In this document: positions 34,368 through 44,873 of the stretch, one piece after another
How the letters are laid out: each line of letters opens with the position of its first letter
Numbering within the stretch: the stretch's first letter is position 1
Origin: Flavivirga rizhaonensis
Lineage (GTDB): Bacteria; Bacteroidota; Bacteroidia; Flavobacteriales; Flavobacteriaceae
Direction of reading: 5' to 3'
NCBI RefSeq assembly: GCF_004791695.1
Contig: NZ_SRSO01000002.1
Location: 62,001 to 126,000, forward strand
Length of the DNA stretch: 64,000 bases
Translations under genes and position numbers: made by a program
Notes under the pieces: model-generated
What the model was told of the DNA's origin: nothing
What the model saw: the letters and a program-made list of their open reading frames with translations, nothing else
The model's database searches: none

Positions 34368-37300
34368 ATGAAAACCTTCAAAAACCTTCAAAGCATCAGA
34401 AAGATATTAATTCTATTTAGTTTTCTTTTAGTAGTTATATTGTCTTGTAAAGAAGAGAAGAAAACCGACATTCAAATTGAAGAGAATAATATAAAAGAAA
34501 AATTATTTACTTCTCTATCATCTAATAAAACAGGCATTGATTTTATAAACAAATTAGAAGAAACAATTGATGCTAATTATTTTCAATATAATTATATGTA
34601 TATAGGAAGTGGTGTAGCAAGTGGAGATATTAATAATGATGGATTAGTTGACCTATTTTTCACTTCAAATTCAAATGAAAATAAATTATACTTAAACAAA
34701 GGTGATTTTAAATTTGAAGACATTAGTAAAAAGGCAGGGATTATAAATAAACCTGGATTTGATACTGGTGTTACTTTTGTAGATGTTAATAACGATCGTT
34801 TGCTAGATATTTATGTGTCAAGAGGTGGCTGGATTGATGAAAATAATAGATTTGCAAACTTGCTATATATTAACAATGGTGATTTAACCTTTACTGAGAA
34901 GGCTGAAGAATTGGGATTAGCAGATAAAAATAGAACAATTCAAGCCATATTTTTTGATTATGATAATGATAATGATTTAGACGTTTATGTCTCTAATGCT
35001 GCGGATATTATAAATAGGGGCCAAACAGCAGTTTTTGATTTAAAAAAATTACAAGTTCACCCAAAAACAATACAATTAAAAGGAAGTGATAGGTTGTATA
35101 ATAATGATGGTACAGGCCATTTTACAGATGTTTCGTTAAAAGCAGGAATAATGCCAGAATCTGCATTTGGTTTAAACCCAGAAGTTATTGATTTTAATAA
35201 TGATGGTTGGCTAGATATTTATGTAAATAACGATTTTAATATGCCAGATTTTGCGTATTTGAACAATGGTGATGGTACGTTTACAGAGAGTAGAGATAAT
35301 GTTGTTAAGCACATGTCATTTAATAGTATGGGCGGAGATGTGGCCGATATTAACAATGATGGTTTATTAGATATAATGACCCTTGATATGAACCCTAAGG
35401 ATTATATTAGGTCTAAAACCACTATGGGAATGACCTCTATTAGTCAGTTTGAAAAAATGACTGCTAATGGATATCATTATCAATATATGCACAATATGTT
35501 ACAACTCAATAATGGCAATGGCACATTCGGTGAAATCTCTAAGATGGCAGATATTGGTGATACAGATTGGAGTTGGGCACTATTATCAGCAGATTTTGAT
35601 TTAGATGGATTTAACGATATTTATGTTACTAATGGCGTTTATAGGGATGTGATTGATAGGGATAAGAATAATGAAATTCTTGATGAATTAAGAAAAAATA
35701 ATAGAAAACCTACAAAAGAAGATTTTCTAAAATTTGCTCAAATGTTACCACAGCAAAAATTGACTAATTATTTTTTCAAAAATAATGGAGATTTAACCTT
35801 TGAGGATACTTCAGATAAATGGATTAATTCAAAACCTACCTTTTCAAATGGTGCTACATATGCAGATTTAGATAACGATGGCGATTTAGATATTGTGGTA
35901 AATAATATTAATGATGAGGCAACAGTTTTACAGAATAATGCTAGAAATTTAAATAAAGGTAATTTTTTAGAGATTTCATTTTCTGGACCTGAAAAAAATA
36001 AATTTGGAATAGGAGCCAAGGTAAATGTTTATTTAGAAAATGGAGTAAAAATGGTTCGTCAGTTAATGAATACAAGAGGTTTTTTATCTTCTACATCAAA
36101 TAATTTGCATTTTGGAATCGGTGAATACAAAACTATCAAAAAAGTACAAATAATTTGGCAAGATGGAAAAAAAGAAGAATTAACTAATGTTAGCGCTAAT
36201 CAAATATTAAGTGTAGACTATCTTAATGGAAATGTTTCCAATAAAGAAGAAAAATCAACTGTAGTTAAAAACAAATTGTTCAATAAAATAGCTTCAAATT
36301 ATAAGCATATCGATCCTTATTTTAATGATTATAGCCGTCAAGTATTATTGCCTCACAAATTATCTCAAACAGGACCAGCTTTAGCCAAGGCAGATATTAA
36401 TGAAGATGGTATTGAAGATGTTTTTATTGGAGGAGGGCATGGTCAACCAGGGCAATTGTTGTTTGGCCAAAAAGCGGGGACATTTAAAGTAATGAACAGT
36501 CAAATTTTTACAATGGATAAACAACAAGAAGATACTGGTGCTTGTTTTTTTGATGCTGATAATGACGGAGATCAAGATTTATATGTTGTAAGTGGAAGTT
36601 ATGAATTTGATAGAAATCCAAGATTGTTGCAAGATCGGCTATATCTTAACAATGGAAAAGGAAAATTTTTAAAAGCAAATAACTTACCCGAAATATATTC
36701 TGCAGGATCTGTGGTTATTTCATGCGATTATGATAATGATGGTGATATAGATTTGTTTGTGGGTGGCCGTGTAATACCTGCTAAATACCCTTATGCGCCA
36801 AACAGTTATTTATTGATTAACAATGAGGGCACTTTTTTTAATGAGACCAAAAATCTGTCTCCTAAATTAGAAAATATTGGAATGGTAACAGATGCCCATT
36901 GGTTTGATATTGATAATGACAAAGATTTAGATTTAATAGTCACGGGTGAATGGATGAGTATTGAAGTGTTTTTAAACACAAACGGTAAATTAGAGAAAAC
37001 AGATTATTATGAGGTATTAAACACTACTAAAGGATGGTGGAACAAGCTGTTAATTGTTGATGTTGATAATGATGGTGATCAAGATATTATAGCAGGTAAT
37101 TTAGGATTGAATTATAAGTTTCATGCTTCTAAAGAAAAGCCCTTTCATATATATACATCGGATTTTGATTATAATGGTTCTGAAGATGTTTTTTTAGCTA
37201 AATATTACAATGATAAGCAAGTGCCTGTAAGAGGAAAAGGTTGTACGGCACAACAAATGCCCCATTTAAAGACAAAAATAAAAACCTATCAAGATTTTGC

Positions 37301-37736
37301 CAATAGAGATTTAGAGGGCATTGTTGGTCCCGGAATAAAAAGTGCATTACATTATGAGGCTAATGAATTTAGATCGGGAATATTTATTAATGAAGGAGGT
37401 AATATATTTAACTTTGAACCTTTTTCCAATGAAATTCAAAAATCTCCAATAAATAGTATGTTGTTTGATGATTTTGATGGAGATGGTCATAAAGATTTAT
37501 TATTAGCTGGTAATAATTATCAATCAGAGGTAGAGACCACTAGAGCCGATGCTGGTATTGGAGCATTTTTAAAAGGAAATAGTCAAGGCATATTTAATTA
37601 TGTTTCAAATTTTGAATCTGGACTTTTTGTTGATAAAGATGTTCGCAATATGCTATCTGTGGATTTAGATAAACAGAAATTACTTTTCATTATCAATAAT
37701 AACGATTTCCATGACATTTATAAGGTTTCCAAATAA
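34368..37736 (+). CDS. large FG-GAP/VCBS repeat lipoprotein with ASPIC/UnbV domain
   Basis: A 1122-residue predicted lipoprotein (signal ending VVILSC). It has many Asp-rich FG-GAP/VCBS calcium-binding repeats, such as GDINNDGLVDLFF, FDYDNDNDLDVYVS and FVDVNNDRLLDIYVS, forming probably two beta-propellers. Between them, at about 540-625, lies an ASPIC/UnbV-type segment (KFGIGAKVNVYLENG, VQIIWQDGKKEEL). Surface lipoproteins of this class frequently accompany susC/susD in marine Bacteroidota and are presumed to bind glycans or glycoproteins. It is divergent from susC; a -7-like TAGTTTTA lies at 34278-34285. Confidence 0.85.
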   Translation: MKTFKNLQSIRKILILFSFLLVVILSCKEEKKTDIQIEENNIKEKLFTSLSSNKTGIDFINKLEETIDANYFQYNYMYIGSGVASGDINNDGLVDLFFTSNSNENKLYLNKGDFKFEDISKKAGIINKPGFDTGVTFVDVNNDRLLDIYVSRGGWIDENNRFANLLYINNGDLTFTEKAEELGLADKNRTIQAIFFDYDNDNDLDVYVSNAADIINRGQTAVFDLKKLQVHPKTIQLKGSDRLYNNDGTGHFTDVSLKAGIMPESAFGLNPEVIDFNNDGWLDIYVNNDFNMPDFAYLNNGDGTFTESRDNVVKHMSFNSMGGDVADINNDGLLDIMTLDMNPKDYIRSKTTMGMTSISQFEKMTANGYHYQYMHNMLQLNNGNGTFGEISKMADIGDTDWSWALLSADFDLDGFNDIYVTNGVYRDVIDRDKNNEILDELRKNNRKPTKEDFLKFAQMLPQQKLTNYFFKNNGDLTFEDTSDKWINSKPTFSNGATYADLDNDGDLDIVVNNINDEATVLQNNARNLNKGNFLEISFSGPEKNKFGIGAKVNVYLENGVKMVRQLMNTRGFLSSTSNNLHFGIGEYKTIKKVQIIWQDGKKEELTNVSANQILSVDYLNGNVSNKEEKSTVVKNKLFNKIASNYKHIDPYFNDYSRQVLLPHKLSQTGPALAKADINEDGIEDVFIGGGHGQPGQLLFGQKAGTFKVMNSQIFTMDKQQEDTGACFFDADNDGDQDLYVVSGSYEFDRNPRLLQDRLYLNNGKGKFLKANNLPEIYSAGSVVISCDYDNDGDIDLFVGGRVIPAKYPYAPNSYLLINNEGTFFNETKNLSPKLENIGMVTDAHWFDIDNDKDLDLIVTGEWMSIEVFLNTNGKLEKTDYYEVLNTTKGWWNKLLIVDVDNDGDQDIIAGNLGLNYKFHASKEKPFHIYTSDFDYNGSEDVFLAKYYNDKQVPVRGKGCTAQQMPHLKTKIKTYQDFANRDLEGIVGPGIKSALHYEANEFRSGIFINEGGNIFNFEPFSNEIQKSPINSMLFDDFDGDGHKDLLLAGNNYQSEVETTRADAGIGAFLKGNSQGIFNYVSNFESGLFVDKDVRNMLSVDLDKQKLLFIINNNDFHDIYKVSK

Positions 37737-37869
37737 TCAAAAGAAACATTGATGTCTAAAAAATATCTAGATAGTTGTCTAATGTACTATTCAAAAATAC
37801 CGAATCAAATTCATAAGGCTTTTTTTATTAGGATAGGCATATTTTGGGAACTTACCTTCAACACTCGCA

Positions 37870-38043
37870 TTATTTATCTAGCTCTCTATTATTAGTCTGT
37901 TCTGCCTTATTATTATGTATTGTTAAGGAAATATAGCCTTCTTTTTCATCAGGTACAAAATCGGGTTGATAGCGTTTGTTTAATTCTTCTGTCTTGGTTC
38001 GTATTTCAAACCAACCTTTAGTACCAGCGTGATATAAAATGAA
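37870..38043 (-). pseudogene. remnant: C-terminal coding fragment of an unidentified gene
   Basis: On the minus strand an open frame encodes about 57 residues ending at TAA (37870-37872), with clearly coding-like composition: LYHAGTKGWFEIRTKTEEL, then RYQPDFVPDEKEGYISL. There is no start codon; the frame runs upstream into the palindrome at 38042. It looks like the 3' remnant of a deleted gene. The family is not recognised. Confidence 0.5.
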
Positions 38044-38073
38044 AAACCCGAAACTAATTAGTTTCGGGTTTTT
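38042..38073. terminator. perfect bidirectional terminator palindrome
   Basis: A 16+16 bp perfect palindrome, AAAAACCCGAAACTAA joined to its complement, with A tract and T tract at the ends. It lies at the broken end of the coding remnant. Confidence 0.8.
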
Positions 38074-38192
38074 CTAGCTATCAATCAACTTCAACAAACA
38101 CTAATGTGAAGAATCTTAGTATAATAGACGAATAAAGTTTTACAATATTGCGTGACCTTATAATATTTAACTTTTTTTAACATTTATAAAGA

Positions 38193-38222
38193 AAAAACTC
38201 GAAATAAAAATTACGAGTTTTT
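38193..38222. terminator. hairpin with A/T tracts
   Basis: AAAAACTCG (38193-38201) pairs with CGAGTTTTT (38214-38222) across a 12-nt loop. It is the second terminator-like hairpin in an 828-nt stretch without an intact gene; its transcript is unknown. Confidence 0.65.
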
Positions 38223-38480
38223 AATTATACAAATCTCTTTGTTACGAATTTTTTGTGTATGTAGACGACTAACTCTAAATAATTATTCTTTCGTTTAGTG
38301 GTTGGACTGTATACCATGTTAAACGTAAGAATATTTTATTTATTGTATAAAAAATATTTTTTTAGAATTTGCTTATATAATTATAAAAGAAGACTTTTTT
38401 ATGCATCATTTTACCTCTGTGAATTAGTGAAAAACACAAAAAAATGAGAAAAAACATAGGTTTTATGTTAATAAAAATAA

Positions 38481-38504
38481 CCCCCAAAATAAACATTTTG
38501 GGGG
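38481..38504 (-). terminator. terminator of the outer-membrane receptor gene
   Basis: A perfect CCCCCAAAAT / ATTTTGGGGG stem with a 4-nt loop, followed on the minus strand by TTATTTTTATT, 61 nt after the receptor stop codon. Confidence 0.88.
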
Positions 38505-38564
38505 CTCATTTAATGGTCTTGCATTATACTAACCATCAACTATCGTGCAAGACATTAAATACCT

Positions 38565-41048
38565 TTACATGAAGCCTCCTCCTCCGGATTTTTCATTATT
38601 ATCACGACGTTTACGGGATTTAGCACGGTATTTTCCACCGCCAAATCGATAAGATAAACCAGTAGATACAGTATGACTTTCCCAGTTAAAGAAAATGTCC
38701 TGTTTATAAGGTTTGACACCTTCTCCAGAAAAATGCATGGTATTAAATATGTCGTTAAAATTTAAATTGAAAGAACCTCTTCCTTGAGCAAAACTTACTC
38801 GAGCTCCAAGGTTAATAAAAAACATTGGGTCTATATCAAATTGTATATTTTGGTTTTGTCCTCTATAAAAAGCAAAAGCTGTTAAGCTTATTTTTTTACT
38901 GATTTTAAAATTATTGAACATCTTCAAATTCCAGGCTACATTATCAACTTCATCAATATCAGTCACAATATTGTTAACTGTTGCTGTTTCAATAGGTGCA
39001 TTTAGGCTTTCTGCGATACCTTTTTGAGTTTGAGAATAAAAATCAAAACTACCATTTATGCTCCACCATTTTGTAGGGCGATAGTTAGTAGATACTTCAA
39101 CTCCATAAGCAGAAGTATCATCAAAATTGTCATGTGTTAAAATAACTCTACCAGAAGTAACATCGCTTTTATCAATAAATAATGCTCTATTGATTTCATT
39201 AGAAATAGAACGATAAAATACGCCTGCTGTAACACTTCCTTTTCGATCTTTTAAATTTCTTGTATAATTTAATTCTAAAGAATTTGTAAACTGAGGTTCT
39301 AAAGATTGATTACCAAAAGAGGAAACAAGAGGTGTGCTCCATTCTTTTATAGGGTTCACCTGGCCTATACCGGGGCGATCAACACGTCTACTATAACTTA
39401 ATTGATAAGAATTCTTTTCTGAAGGCTTGTAAGTAAAGAAAGCCGAAGGGTATACTTCAAAATAATCATTATTAAACTCAATAGGTGTTGTTATATTAGA
39501 AATAACATCGGTTTGTAGGGCTAATGCATCTACGTTAACACTTTCTGCACGTAAACCTATTTGGTAAGTCCATTTATCAAATTTCTTGCTGAAAGTAGCA
39601 TAGGCTGAGTAAATATCTCTTGTGTAATCGAATACAGTACTAGGTGTTGGTACTAAAATACCAGAATTATTAAATGTTTCTCCAGTAGAAGCAAAATCAA
39701 TATCCGTGTTAAATAATCTGGCTTGAAGCCCAAGTTCTAATTTAGAAGTATCAGATAATGGGTTTACATAATCTAAATTAACAGTTGTTCTTACTCTATC
39801 TGTATCGTTAAAATCTTGATAGTCGTTTTGATTCCCTAAAAAAATCATATAATCAACCGGATTATCTTCATCGAAGATATTGTGATCAACCTCTAACTCA
39901 ATATTATGACCATCTTTTTTAAAATCCAGTTTATAATCTAAATTATATTGGGATGAGTTATTCTCTCCATCGGCAAAAAGTCTCTGGCTTTGATTAAAAG
40001 CATTATTATTGTTAAAAATAGCTCGGGTACTACTTATAATACCATTCTCAGCAATATTTTGATTGGTGAATAAAGACATAGTGTTTTTATCATTAATATA
40101 AATATCTACACCAACTTTAAATAAGTGCGATTTTCTGTTTGTTAAAAACTCAAAAAATTGCTCAGAGTTATTTTCTGGTCTAAATACATGACCGTTATTA
40201 ACTTTTTTAGCAATATTATTACTATAATTAGTATATACATTAAACTTACCAGTACGATAATTTAAATTGATTGCGCTATTAAATTTTGCTTCTTTTTCGT
40301 GAGATAACGTCGTGCTTATGTCACCATTAAAGCCAACCATAGTATTTTTATGTAAAACGATATTAATAATACCGCTCATGCCTTCAGGGTTATATTTTGC
40401 AGAGGGGTTTGTAATCAGTTCCACAGACTTTATGGCAGTAGAAGGGATTTGTTTTAGTAACTGAGCTGTTGGGATGTTAGATAATTTACCATCTACCATA
40501 ACTCTTACATTTTGGTTTCCTCTAAGGCTAATATCTCCAGTTTGAGCATCGACACTTACAGATGGGATACCTACCATTAATTCTGAAGCAGTTCCAGTGG
40601 CAGCCAAATCCTTCCCAATAGTTATTACTTTCCTGTCCACCTTTTGCTGTATAGAAGAGGTTTCTGCTATTACGGTAATGGCGTCTAAGCCTTCAGCTTC
40701 CTCTTCTAATAAAATGGTACCTAAATTAACTCTGTAGTTACCTTTACCAATAGTGATGTTTTTGTTAAATGTTTTGTATCCTATGTATTGAATACTTACA
40801 ATGATATCGCCTTCTAAAACTTTTTCAATCTTAAAAGAACCGTCATCTAAAGAGATGCCTCCGGTTAAGATTACTCCTTTGGTGTTTTTAATAATAATGT
40901 TTACGTAAGGTAAGGGTTGATTTAGTTTTGCGTCTAATACTTTTCCCAATATAGTACCCGTTTTATCGGCAATTTTTTCGGGATTTGTTGTGTATGCATT
41001 TGTAGATATTGAAAACAATAGGATGCATACTAAAAATAGTTTGTACAT
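38565..41048 (-). CDS. TonB-dependent-type outer-membrane beta-barrel protein
   Basis: An 827-residue outer-membrane protein. It has a signal peptide (LFLVCILLFSISTNAYT), an N-terminal carboxypeptidase-D-like domain (about 33-110, GTILGKVLDAKLNQPLPYVN), a plug-like domain (SLRGNQNVRVMVDGKLSNIP, SAKYNPEGMSGIINIVL) and a long barrel of the OMP_b-brl_2 type with SYSRRVDRPGIGQVNP. The C-terminus is Gly/Arg/Lys-rich (GGGKYRAKSRKRR), an unusual basic tail for a barrel protein. It has no SusD partner; the substrate is unknown. Confidence 0.88.
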   Translation of the reverse strand: MYKLFLVCILLFSISTNAYTTNPEKIADKTGTILGKVLDAKLNQPLPYVNIIIKNTKGVILTGGISLDDGSFKIEKVLEGDIIVSIQYIGYKTFNKNITIGKGNYRVNLGTILLEEEAEGLDAITVIAETSSIQQKVDRKVITIGKDLAATGTASELMVGIPSVSVDAQTGDISLRGNQNVRVMVDGKLSNIPTAQLLKQIPSTAIKSVELITNPSAKYNPEGMSGIINIVLHKNTMVGFNGDISTTLSHEKEAKFNSAINLNYRTGKFNVYTNYSNNIAKKVNNGHVFRPENNSEQFFEFLTNRKSHLFKVGVDIYINDKNTMSLFTNQNIAENGIISSTRAIFNNNNAFNQSQRLFADGENNSSQYNLDYKLDFKKDGHNIELEVDHNIFDEDNPVDYMIFLGNQNDYQDFNDTDRVRTTVNLDYVNPLSDTSKLELGLQARLFNTDIDFASTGETFNNSGILVPTPSTVFDYTRDIYSAYATFSKKFDKWTYQIGLRAESVNVDALALQTDVISNITTPIEFNNDYFEVYPSAFFTYKPSEKNSYQLSYSRRVDRPGIGQVNPIKEWSTPLVSSFGNQSLEPQFTNSLELNYTRNLKDRKGSVTAGVFYRSISNEINRALFIDKSDVTSGRVILTHDNFDDTSAYGVEVSTNYRPTKWWSINGSFDFYSQTQKGIAESLNAPIETATVNNIVTDIDEVDNVAWNLKMFNNFKISKKISLTAFAFYRGQNQNIQFDIDPMFFINLGARVSFAQGRGSFNLNFNDIFNTMHFSGEGVKPYKQDIFFNWESHTVSTGLSYRFGGGKYRAKSRKRRDNNEKSGGGGFM

Positions 41049-41146
41049 TGTTGATTGATTTTTTTGATTGATGATGTAATTAATAAGTAGACGCTTTGGT
41101 ATTATTTATGTTACTATATTTTTTTGCCTTAACATTTTTTTAACAT

Positions 41147-41509
41147 ATGAATAAAAACACACTGGTGCTAGGTGCATCTTTAAAACCAAATAGATATTCT
41201 AATTACGCTATACAAAGGTTAATAGCAAACAAATTTAAGGTGGTAGCCTTTGGTTTAAAAAAGGGAGACGTTTCGGGCGTACAAATTGATGACACGTTAC
41301 TACCCTATAAAGATTTACATACGGTAACATTATATTTAAACCCTAAAAGACAGTCAGCTTATTACGATTATATAGTATCATTAAAACCTGAGCGTGTTAT
41401 TTTCAACCCAGGAACAGAAAACCCAGAATTTTATAAGATTTTAAAAGAAAATAATATCCCTTTTGAAGCAGCTTGTACTTTAGTTTTACTTTCTACGAAT
41501 CAATATTAG
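41147..41509 (+). CDS. CoA-binding domain protein (YccU-like)
   Basis: A 120-residue Rossmann-fold protein of the CoA_binding family: [18 protein letters not shown] near the start, then [13 protein letters not shown] and [15 protein letters not shown]. Family members bind CoA; the physiological role is not established. The last 24 nt overlap the 3' end of the convergent symporter gene. The start at ATG 41147 is 98 nt from the divergent receptor gene. Confidence 0.85.
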   Translation: MNKNTLVLGASLKPNRYSNYAIQRLIANKFKVVAFGLKKGDVSGVQIDDTLLPYKDLHTVTLYLNPKRQSAYYDYIVSLKPERVIFNPGTENPEFYKILKENNIPFEAACTLVLLSTNQY

Positions 41510-42943
41510 CCCCAGAAAAGTTATCAATCCATTAAGTATTAGAAGCTCGTAGCCAATAACATAGCCTCCAATTTGTTCGGCCGGTATTTTTCCAACCAAA
41601 TAGGAAAGTAATACAGATATCAATGTAACAATCCAAACGTATTTATCGATAACTTTAAATTTGGTAAAAATTCCAAAAGCAAATAATCCAAGTAATGGTC
41701 CGTAGGTATAACCAGCAACTTTTAAGAGGTTGTCAATAACATTACTATCCAAAATATATTTAAAAGCTACAATAACAAAAATTAGAACGATACTCATTAA
41801 AACGTGAATTCGTTTTCGTAACCCTTTTTGTTTAGATTCATCAATTTTTTCGATGCCTAAAAAGTCTACGCAAAAAGAAGTAGTTAGTGATGTTAAAGCA
41901 CTATCGGCACTACTGTATGCAGCGGCGATTAGGCCTAGTAAAAATACTACGGCTAATGATGTACTCAAGCCCCCATTTAAAGCTATTTCAGGAAATAGTA
42001 AGTCCGTTTTTAACTTTCCGTCCAGCATAGGGGTTGCAATATTAAATTTATTAGCATAAATAAATAGAAGCGCTCCTAGCAACAAGAAAATAAAATTAAC
42101 AACAACTAAAACCAAACTAAAAGAAACCATGTTTTTTTGCGCATCCTTAAGCGTCTTACAGGTTAGGTTTTTCTGCATCATATCCTGATCCAACCCAGTC
42201 ATACAAATAGCGATAAACATACCGCCAAGAAAGGATTTTATAAGATGGTTTTTTGCTAAAAAGGATTCGGTGAAAAAAGTTTTATTATATGTTGCCAATT
42301 CATCAGAAGCTAAAAACTCTGAAAAACTCCAACCTAATTTATCGTTTATTAAAATAATGGCTATAATAACAGCAACAAGCATAAATAAGGTTTGTAAAGT
42401 GTCTGTCCACACAATTGTTTTAATCCCTCCTTTATAAGTGTATAACCAAATTAATAAAATTGAAATGGTTACAGTTCCCCAAAAAGGAAACCCATAAGCA
42501 TCAAAAACGAATTTTTGCAAAACAATAGCAACCAAGTACAACCTAAAGGAAGCACCTAAAACTCTAGATATAAAAAAGAAAAATGCACCTGTTTTGTAGC
42601 TAACAACGCCAAAACGGTTTTCTAAGTATTGATATATTGAAATAACATTAAGCTTATAGTATATAGGAAGTAATACATATGCTATAACAAAATATCCAGC
42701 TAAATACCCAAAAACAACCTGCATGTAGCTAAATTGAGAAGCTTCAACCCAGCCTGGGACAGAAATAAACGTGACTCCAGAAAGTGAAGCACCTATCATT
42801 CCAAAAGCTACAACAAACCAAGGAGATTGCCTTTTAGCTTTAAAAAAAGCGTCATTAGAATCTTCTTTACCAGTTAAATAAGATATAAGAATTAGTACTC
42901 CAAAATAAGCTGCTATGAGTAGCATGATTTGTGTTGCAGACAT
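41486..42943 (-). CDS. sodium/solute symporter (SSS family)
   Basis: A 485-residue inner-membrane protein with about 13 hydrophobic helices. It matches the SSS family: [56 protein letters not shown] and the cation-site [18 protein letters not shown]. It imports an unknown solute, such as a sugar, amino acid or carboxylate, using the sodium gradient. It ends inside the convergent CoA-binding gene and is divergent from recR. Confidence 0.92.
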   Translation of the reverse strand: MSATQIMLLIAAYFGVLILISYLTGKEDSNDAFFKAKRQSPWFVVAFGMIGASLSGVTFISVPGWVEASQFSYMQVVFGYLAGYFVIAYVLLPIYYKLNVISIYQYLENRFGVVSYKTGAFFFFISRVLGASFRLYLVAIVLQKFVFDAYGFPFWGTVTISILLIWLYTYKGGIKTIVWTDTLQTLFMLVAVIIAIILINDKLGWSFSEFLASDELATYNKTFFTESFLAKNHLIKSFLGGMFIAICMTGLDQDMMQKNLTCKTLKDAQKNMVSFSLVLVVVNFIFLLLGALLFIYANKFNIATPMLDGKLKTDLLFPEIALNGGLSTSLAVVFLLGLIAAAYSSADSALTSLTTSFCVDFLGIEKIDESKQKGLRKRIHVLMSIVLIFVIVAFKYILDSNVIDNLLKVAGYTYGPLLGLFAFGIFTKFKVIDKYVWIVTLISVLLSYLVGKIPAEQIGGYVIGYELLILNGLITFLGLILIRRK

Positions 42944-43065
42944 TGAAAAGATTTTAAATGTTGAAATTACAAATATTAAATATCAAATTCCAAATGAAGT
43001 ATGCGAATTTAAAAGAGTTGATGAAAATTAGTGAATTTCATGTCTAAATAGTACTTTCGCAGAAT

Positions 43066-43683
43066 ATGGAGTTTTCTTCTAAATTGTTAGAACGTGCAGT
43101 AAATGAGATGTCTCAGTTACCTGGTATAGGTAAGCGAACAGCTCTGCGTTTAGTATTACACATGCTTAGGCAGCCTAAAGAGCAAACAGTAATACTATCT
43201 GAGGCTTTGCAAGCTATGCGTAATGATGTTAAGTTTTGCAAATCCTGTTATAATATTAGTGATCAGGATCTTTGCGAAATATGTGCCAGTCCTAATAGAA
43301 ATGAAACCATTGTTTGTATTGTCGAGGATATTAAAGATGTCATGGCGATAGAAAATACGAGTTCATTTAAAGGATTGTATCATGTTTTAGGAGGTAAAAT
43401 TTCACCTATGGATGGTATTGGTCCGCATGATTTAAATATTGAATCTTTAGTAAGTAAGGTAAAAGAAGGTAAAATAAATGAACTTATTTTTGCGCTAAGT
43501 TCAACTATGGAAGGAGATACCACCAATTTTTATATTTATAAACAAATTCAAGAATATCAAATTTTCACATCTACCATTGCCAGAGGGATCTCTGTTGGAG
43601 ATGAATTGGAATATGCCGATGAAATTACTTTGGGAAGAAGTATTGTAAATAGAATTCCATTTGAAAGTTCTTTAAAGCTATAA
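43066..43683 (+). CDS. recR: recombination protein RecR
   Basis: A 205-residue protein with every RecR element: the helix-hairpin-helix [17 protein letters not shown], the Cys4 zinc motif [16 protein letters not shown], and the Toprim domain ([30 protein letters not shown]). With RecO it loads RecA onto gapped DNA. TACTTTCG about 15 nt upstream may be part of the -7 element, leaving a very short leader. The GT2 gene follows 7 nt later. Confidence 0.97.
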   Translation: MEFSSKLLERAVNEMSQLPGIGKRTALRLVLHMLRQPKEQTVILSEALQAMRNDVKFCKSCYNISDQDLCEICASPNRNETIVCIVEDIKDVMAIENTSSFKGLYHVLGGKISPMDGIGPHDLNIESLVSKVKEGKINELIFALSSTMEGDTTNFYIYKQIQEYQIFTSTIARGISVGDELEYADEITLGRSIVNRIPFESSLKL

Positions 43684-43690
43684 TAGTTAT

Positions 43691-44788
43691 TTGAAGCTCT
43701 CAGTTATTATATTAAATTATAATGTTCGCTACTTTTTAGAACTCTGTTTAAAAAGTGTTCAAACAGCTACCTCAAACATTGATGCAGAAATCATTGTTGT
43801 GGATAATAATTCTGAGGATGATAGCTGCCAAATGATTAGGGAATTGTTTCCAGATATTAATCTTATAGAAAATAAGACGAATTTTGGTTTTTCTAAAGGC
43901 AATAATATTGGAGTTTCACAGGCTAAAGGTGAATATATTTGTATTCTAAATCCAGATACAGTAGTTGCCGAAGATACATTTTTTAAACTTTTAAAGTTTT
44001 CAGAAGAAAAAGAAAAAGTAGGTATTGTTGGCTGCAAATTAATTAATGGGGCAGGTATGTTTTTGCCCGAAAGTAAACGTAATATTCCTTATGTGAAGGC
44101 TGCATTTAAAAAAATTTTAGGAAACCCTAAAGATTATTATGCAAATCATTTGCAAGAGAATGAAGTTGGAGGAGTTGATGTTTTAGTTGGTGCATTTATG
44201 CTTTTAAAACGGGATGTTTATAATGTTGTTGGAGGGTTTGATGAAGATTATTTCATGTATGGAGAAGATATCGATCTGTCTTATAGAGTTTATAAGGCTG
44301 GTTACAATAACTATTATTATGGAAAGTCTAGTATTATCCATTTTAAGGGAGAAAGTACATTAAAGGATAAGTCTTATGCGCGACGTTTTTATGGTGCTAT
44401 GCAAATATTCTACAAAAAACATTTTAAAAAGAATATATTGTTTGATATGCTGGTTTGGCTAGGAATCGGATTAGTCTATATCTTTCGAAGAATACCAGTT
44501 TATAATCAGAAAAGAGTTAGTCAATATGTTTTTATTTCTGATGTAGTAAACGAAAAACTGAATAGAGCCTTATCTAAGAAAGTCATTTTGAAAAAAGATT
44601 TAGAAGTTGTTGAAAAACAAGCTGAAGTTATTTTTAATGGTAATAGTTACAGTTATAAAAGTATCGTTAAAATGATAGAAGATAATAAAGACAAGCAAAT
44701 TACTTTTAAAATATTGCCCAAAAATTCTAATTTTGCACTAGGAAGTGATGATGCAATCTCGAGAGGAGAGATTATTATTTTAAAGTAG
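43691..44788 (+). CDS. family 2 glycosyltransferase
   Basis: A 365-residue GT-A glycosyltransferase. It begins with the typical LSVIILNYNVRYFLELCLKS and shows EIIVVDNNSEDDS, ICILNPDTVV and FDEDYFMYGEDIDLSYR, as in rhamnosyl/dTDP-sugar type GT2 enzymes. A hydrophobic segment (about 255-272) suggests membrane association. The start is TTG at 43691: the conserved N-terminus begins exactly there and no ATG is available nearby. It follows recR by 7 nt and is probably cotranscribed. Confidence 0.9.
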   Translation: MKLSVIILNYNVRYFLELCLKSVQTATSNIDAEIIVVDNNSEDDSCQMIRELFPDINLIENKTNFGFSKGNNIGVSQAKGEYICILNPDTVVAEDTFFKLLKFSEEKEKVGIVGCKLINGAGMFLPESKRNIPYVKAAFKKILGNPKDYYANHLQENEVGGVDVLVGAFMLLKRDVYNVVGGFDEDYFMYGEDIDLSYRVYKAGYNNYYYGKSSIIHFKGESTLKDKSYARRFYGAMQIFYKKHFKKNILFDMLVWLGIGLVYIFRRIPVYNQKRVSQYVFISDVVNEKLNRALSKKVILKKDLEVVEKQAEVIFNGNSYSYKSIVKMIEDNKDKQITFKILPKNSNFALGSDDAISRGEIIILK

Positions 44789-44828
44789 TTTTATTGTAAA
44801 TAATTTAAAAAAAACAATGTTTTTTTAT

Positions 44829-44836
44829 TAATTTTG
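44829..44836 (+). promoter_or_regulatory. -7 element before the E2 gene
   Basis: TAATTTTG matches TAnnTTTG, 37 nt before ATG 44874. No TTG is placed 19 nt upstream. Confidence 0.5.
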
Positions 44837-44873
44837 CAATCGAAATAAAAAAAACAAGAGTTACGTTATTAAT

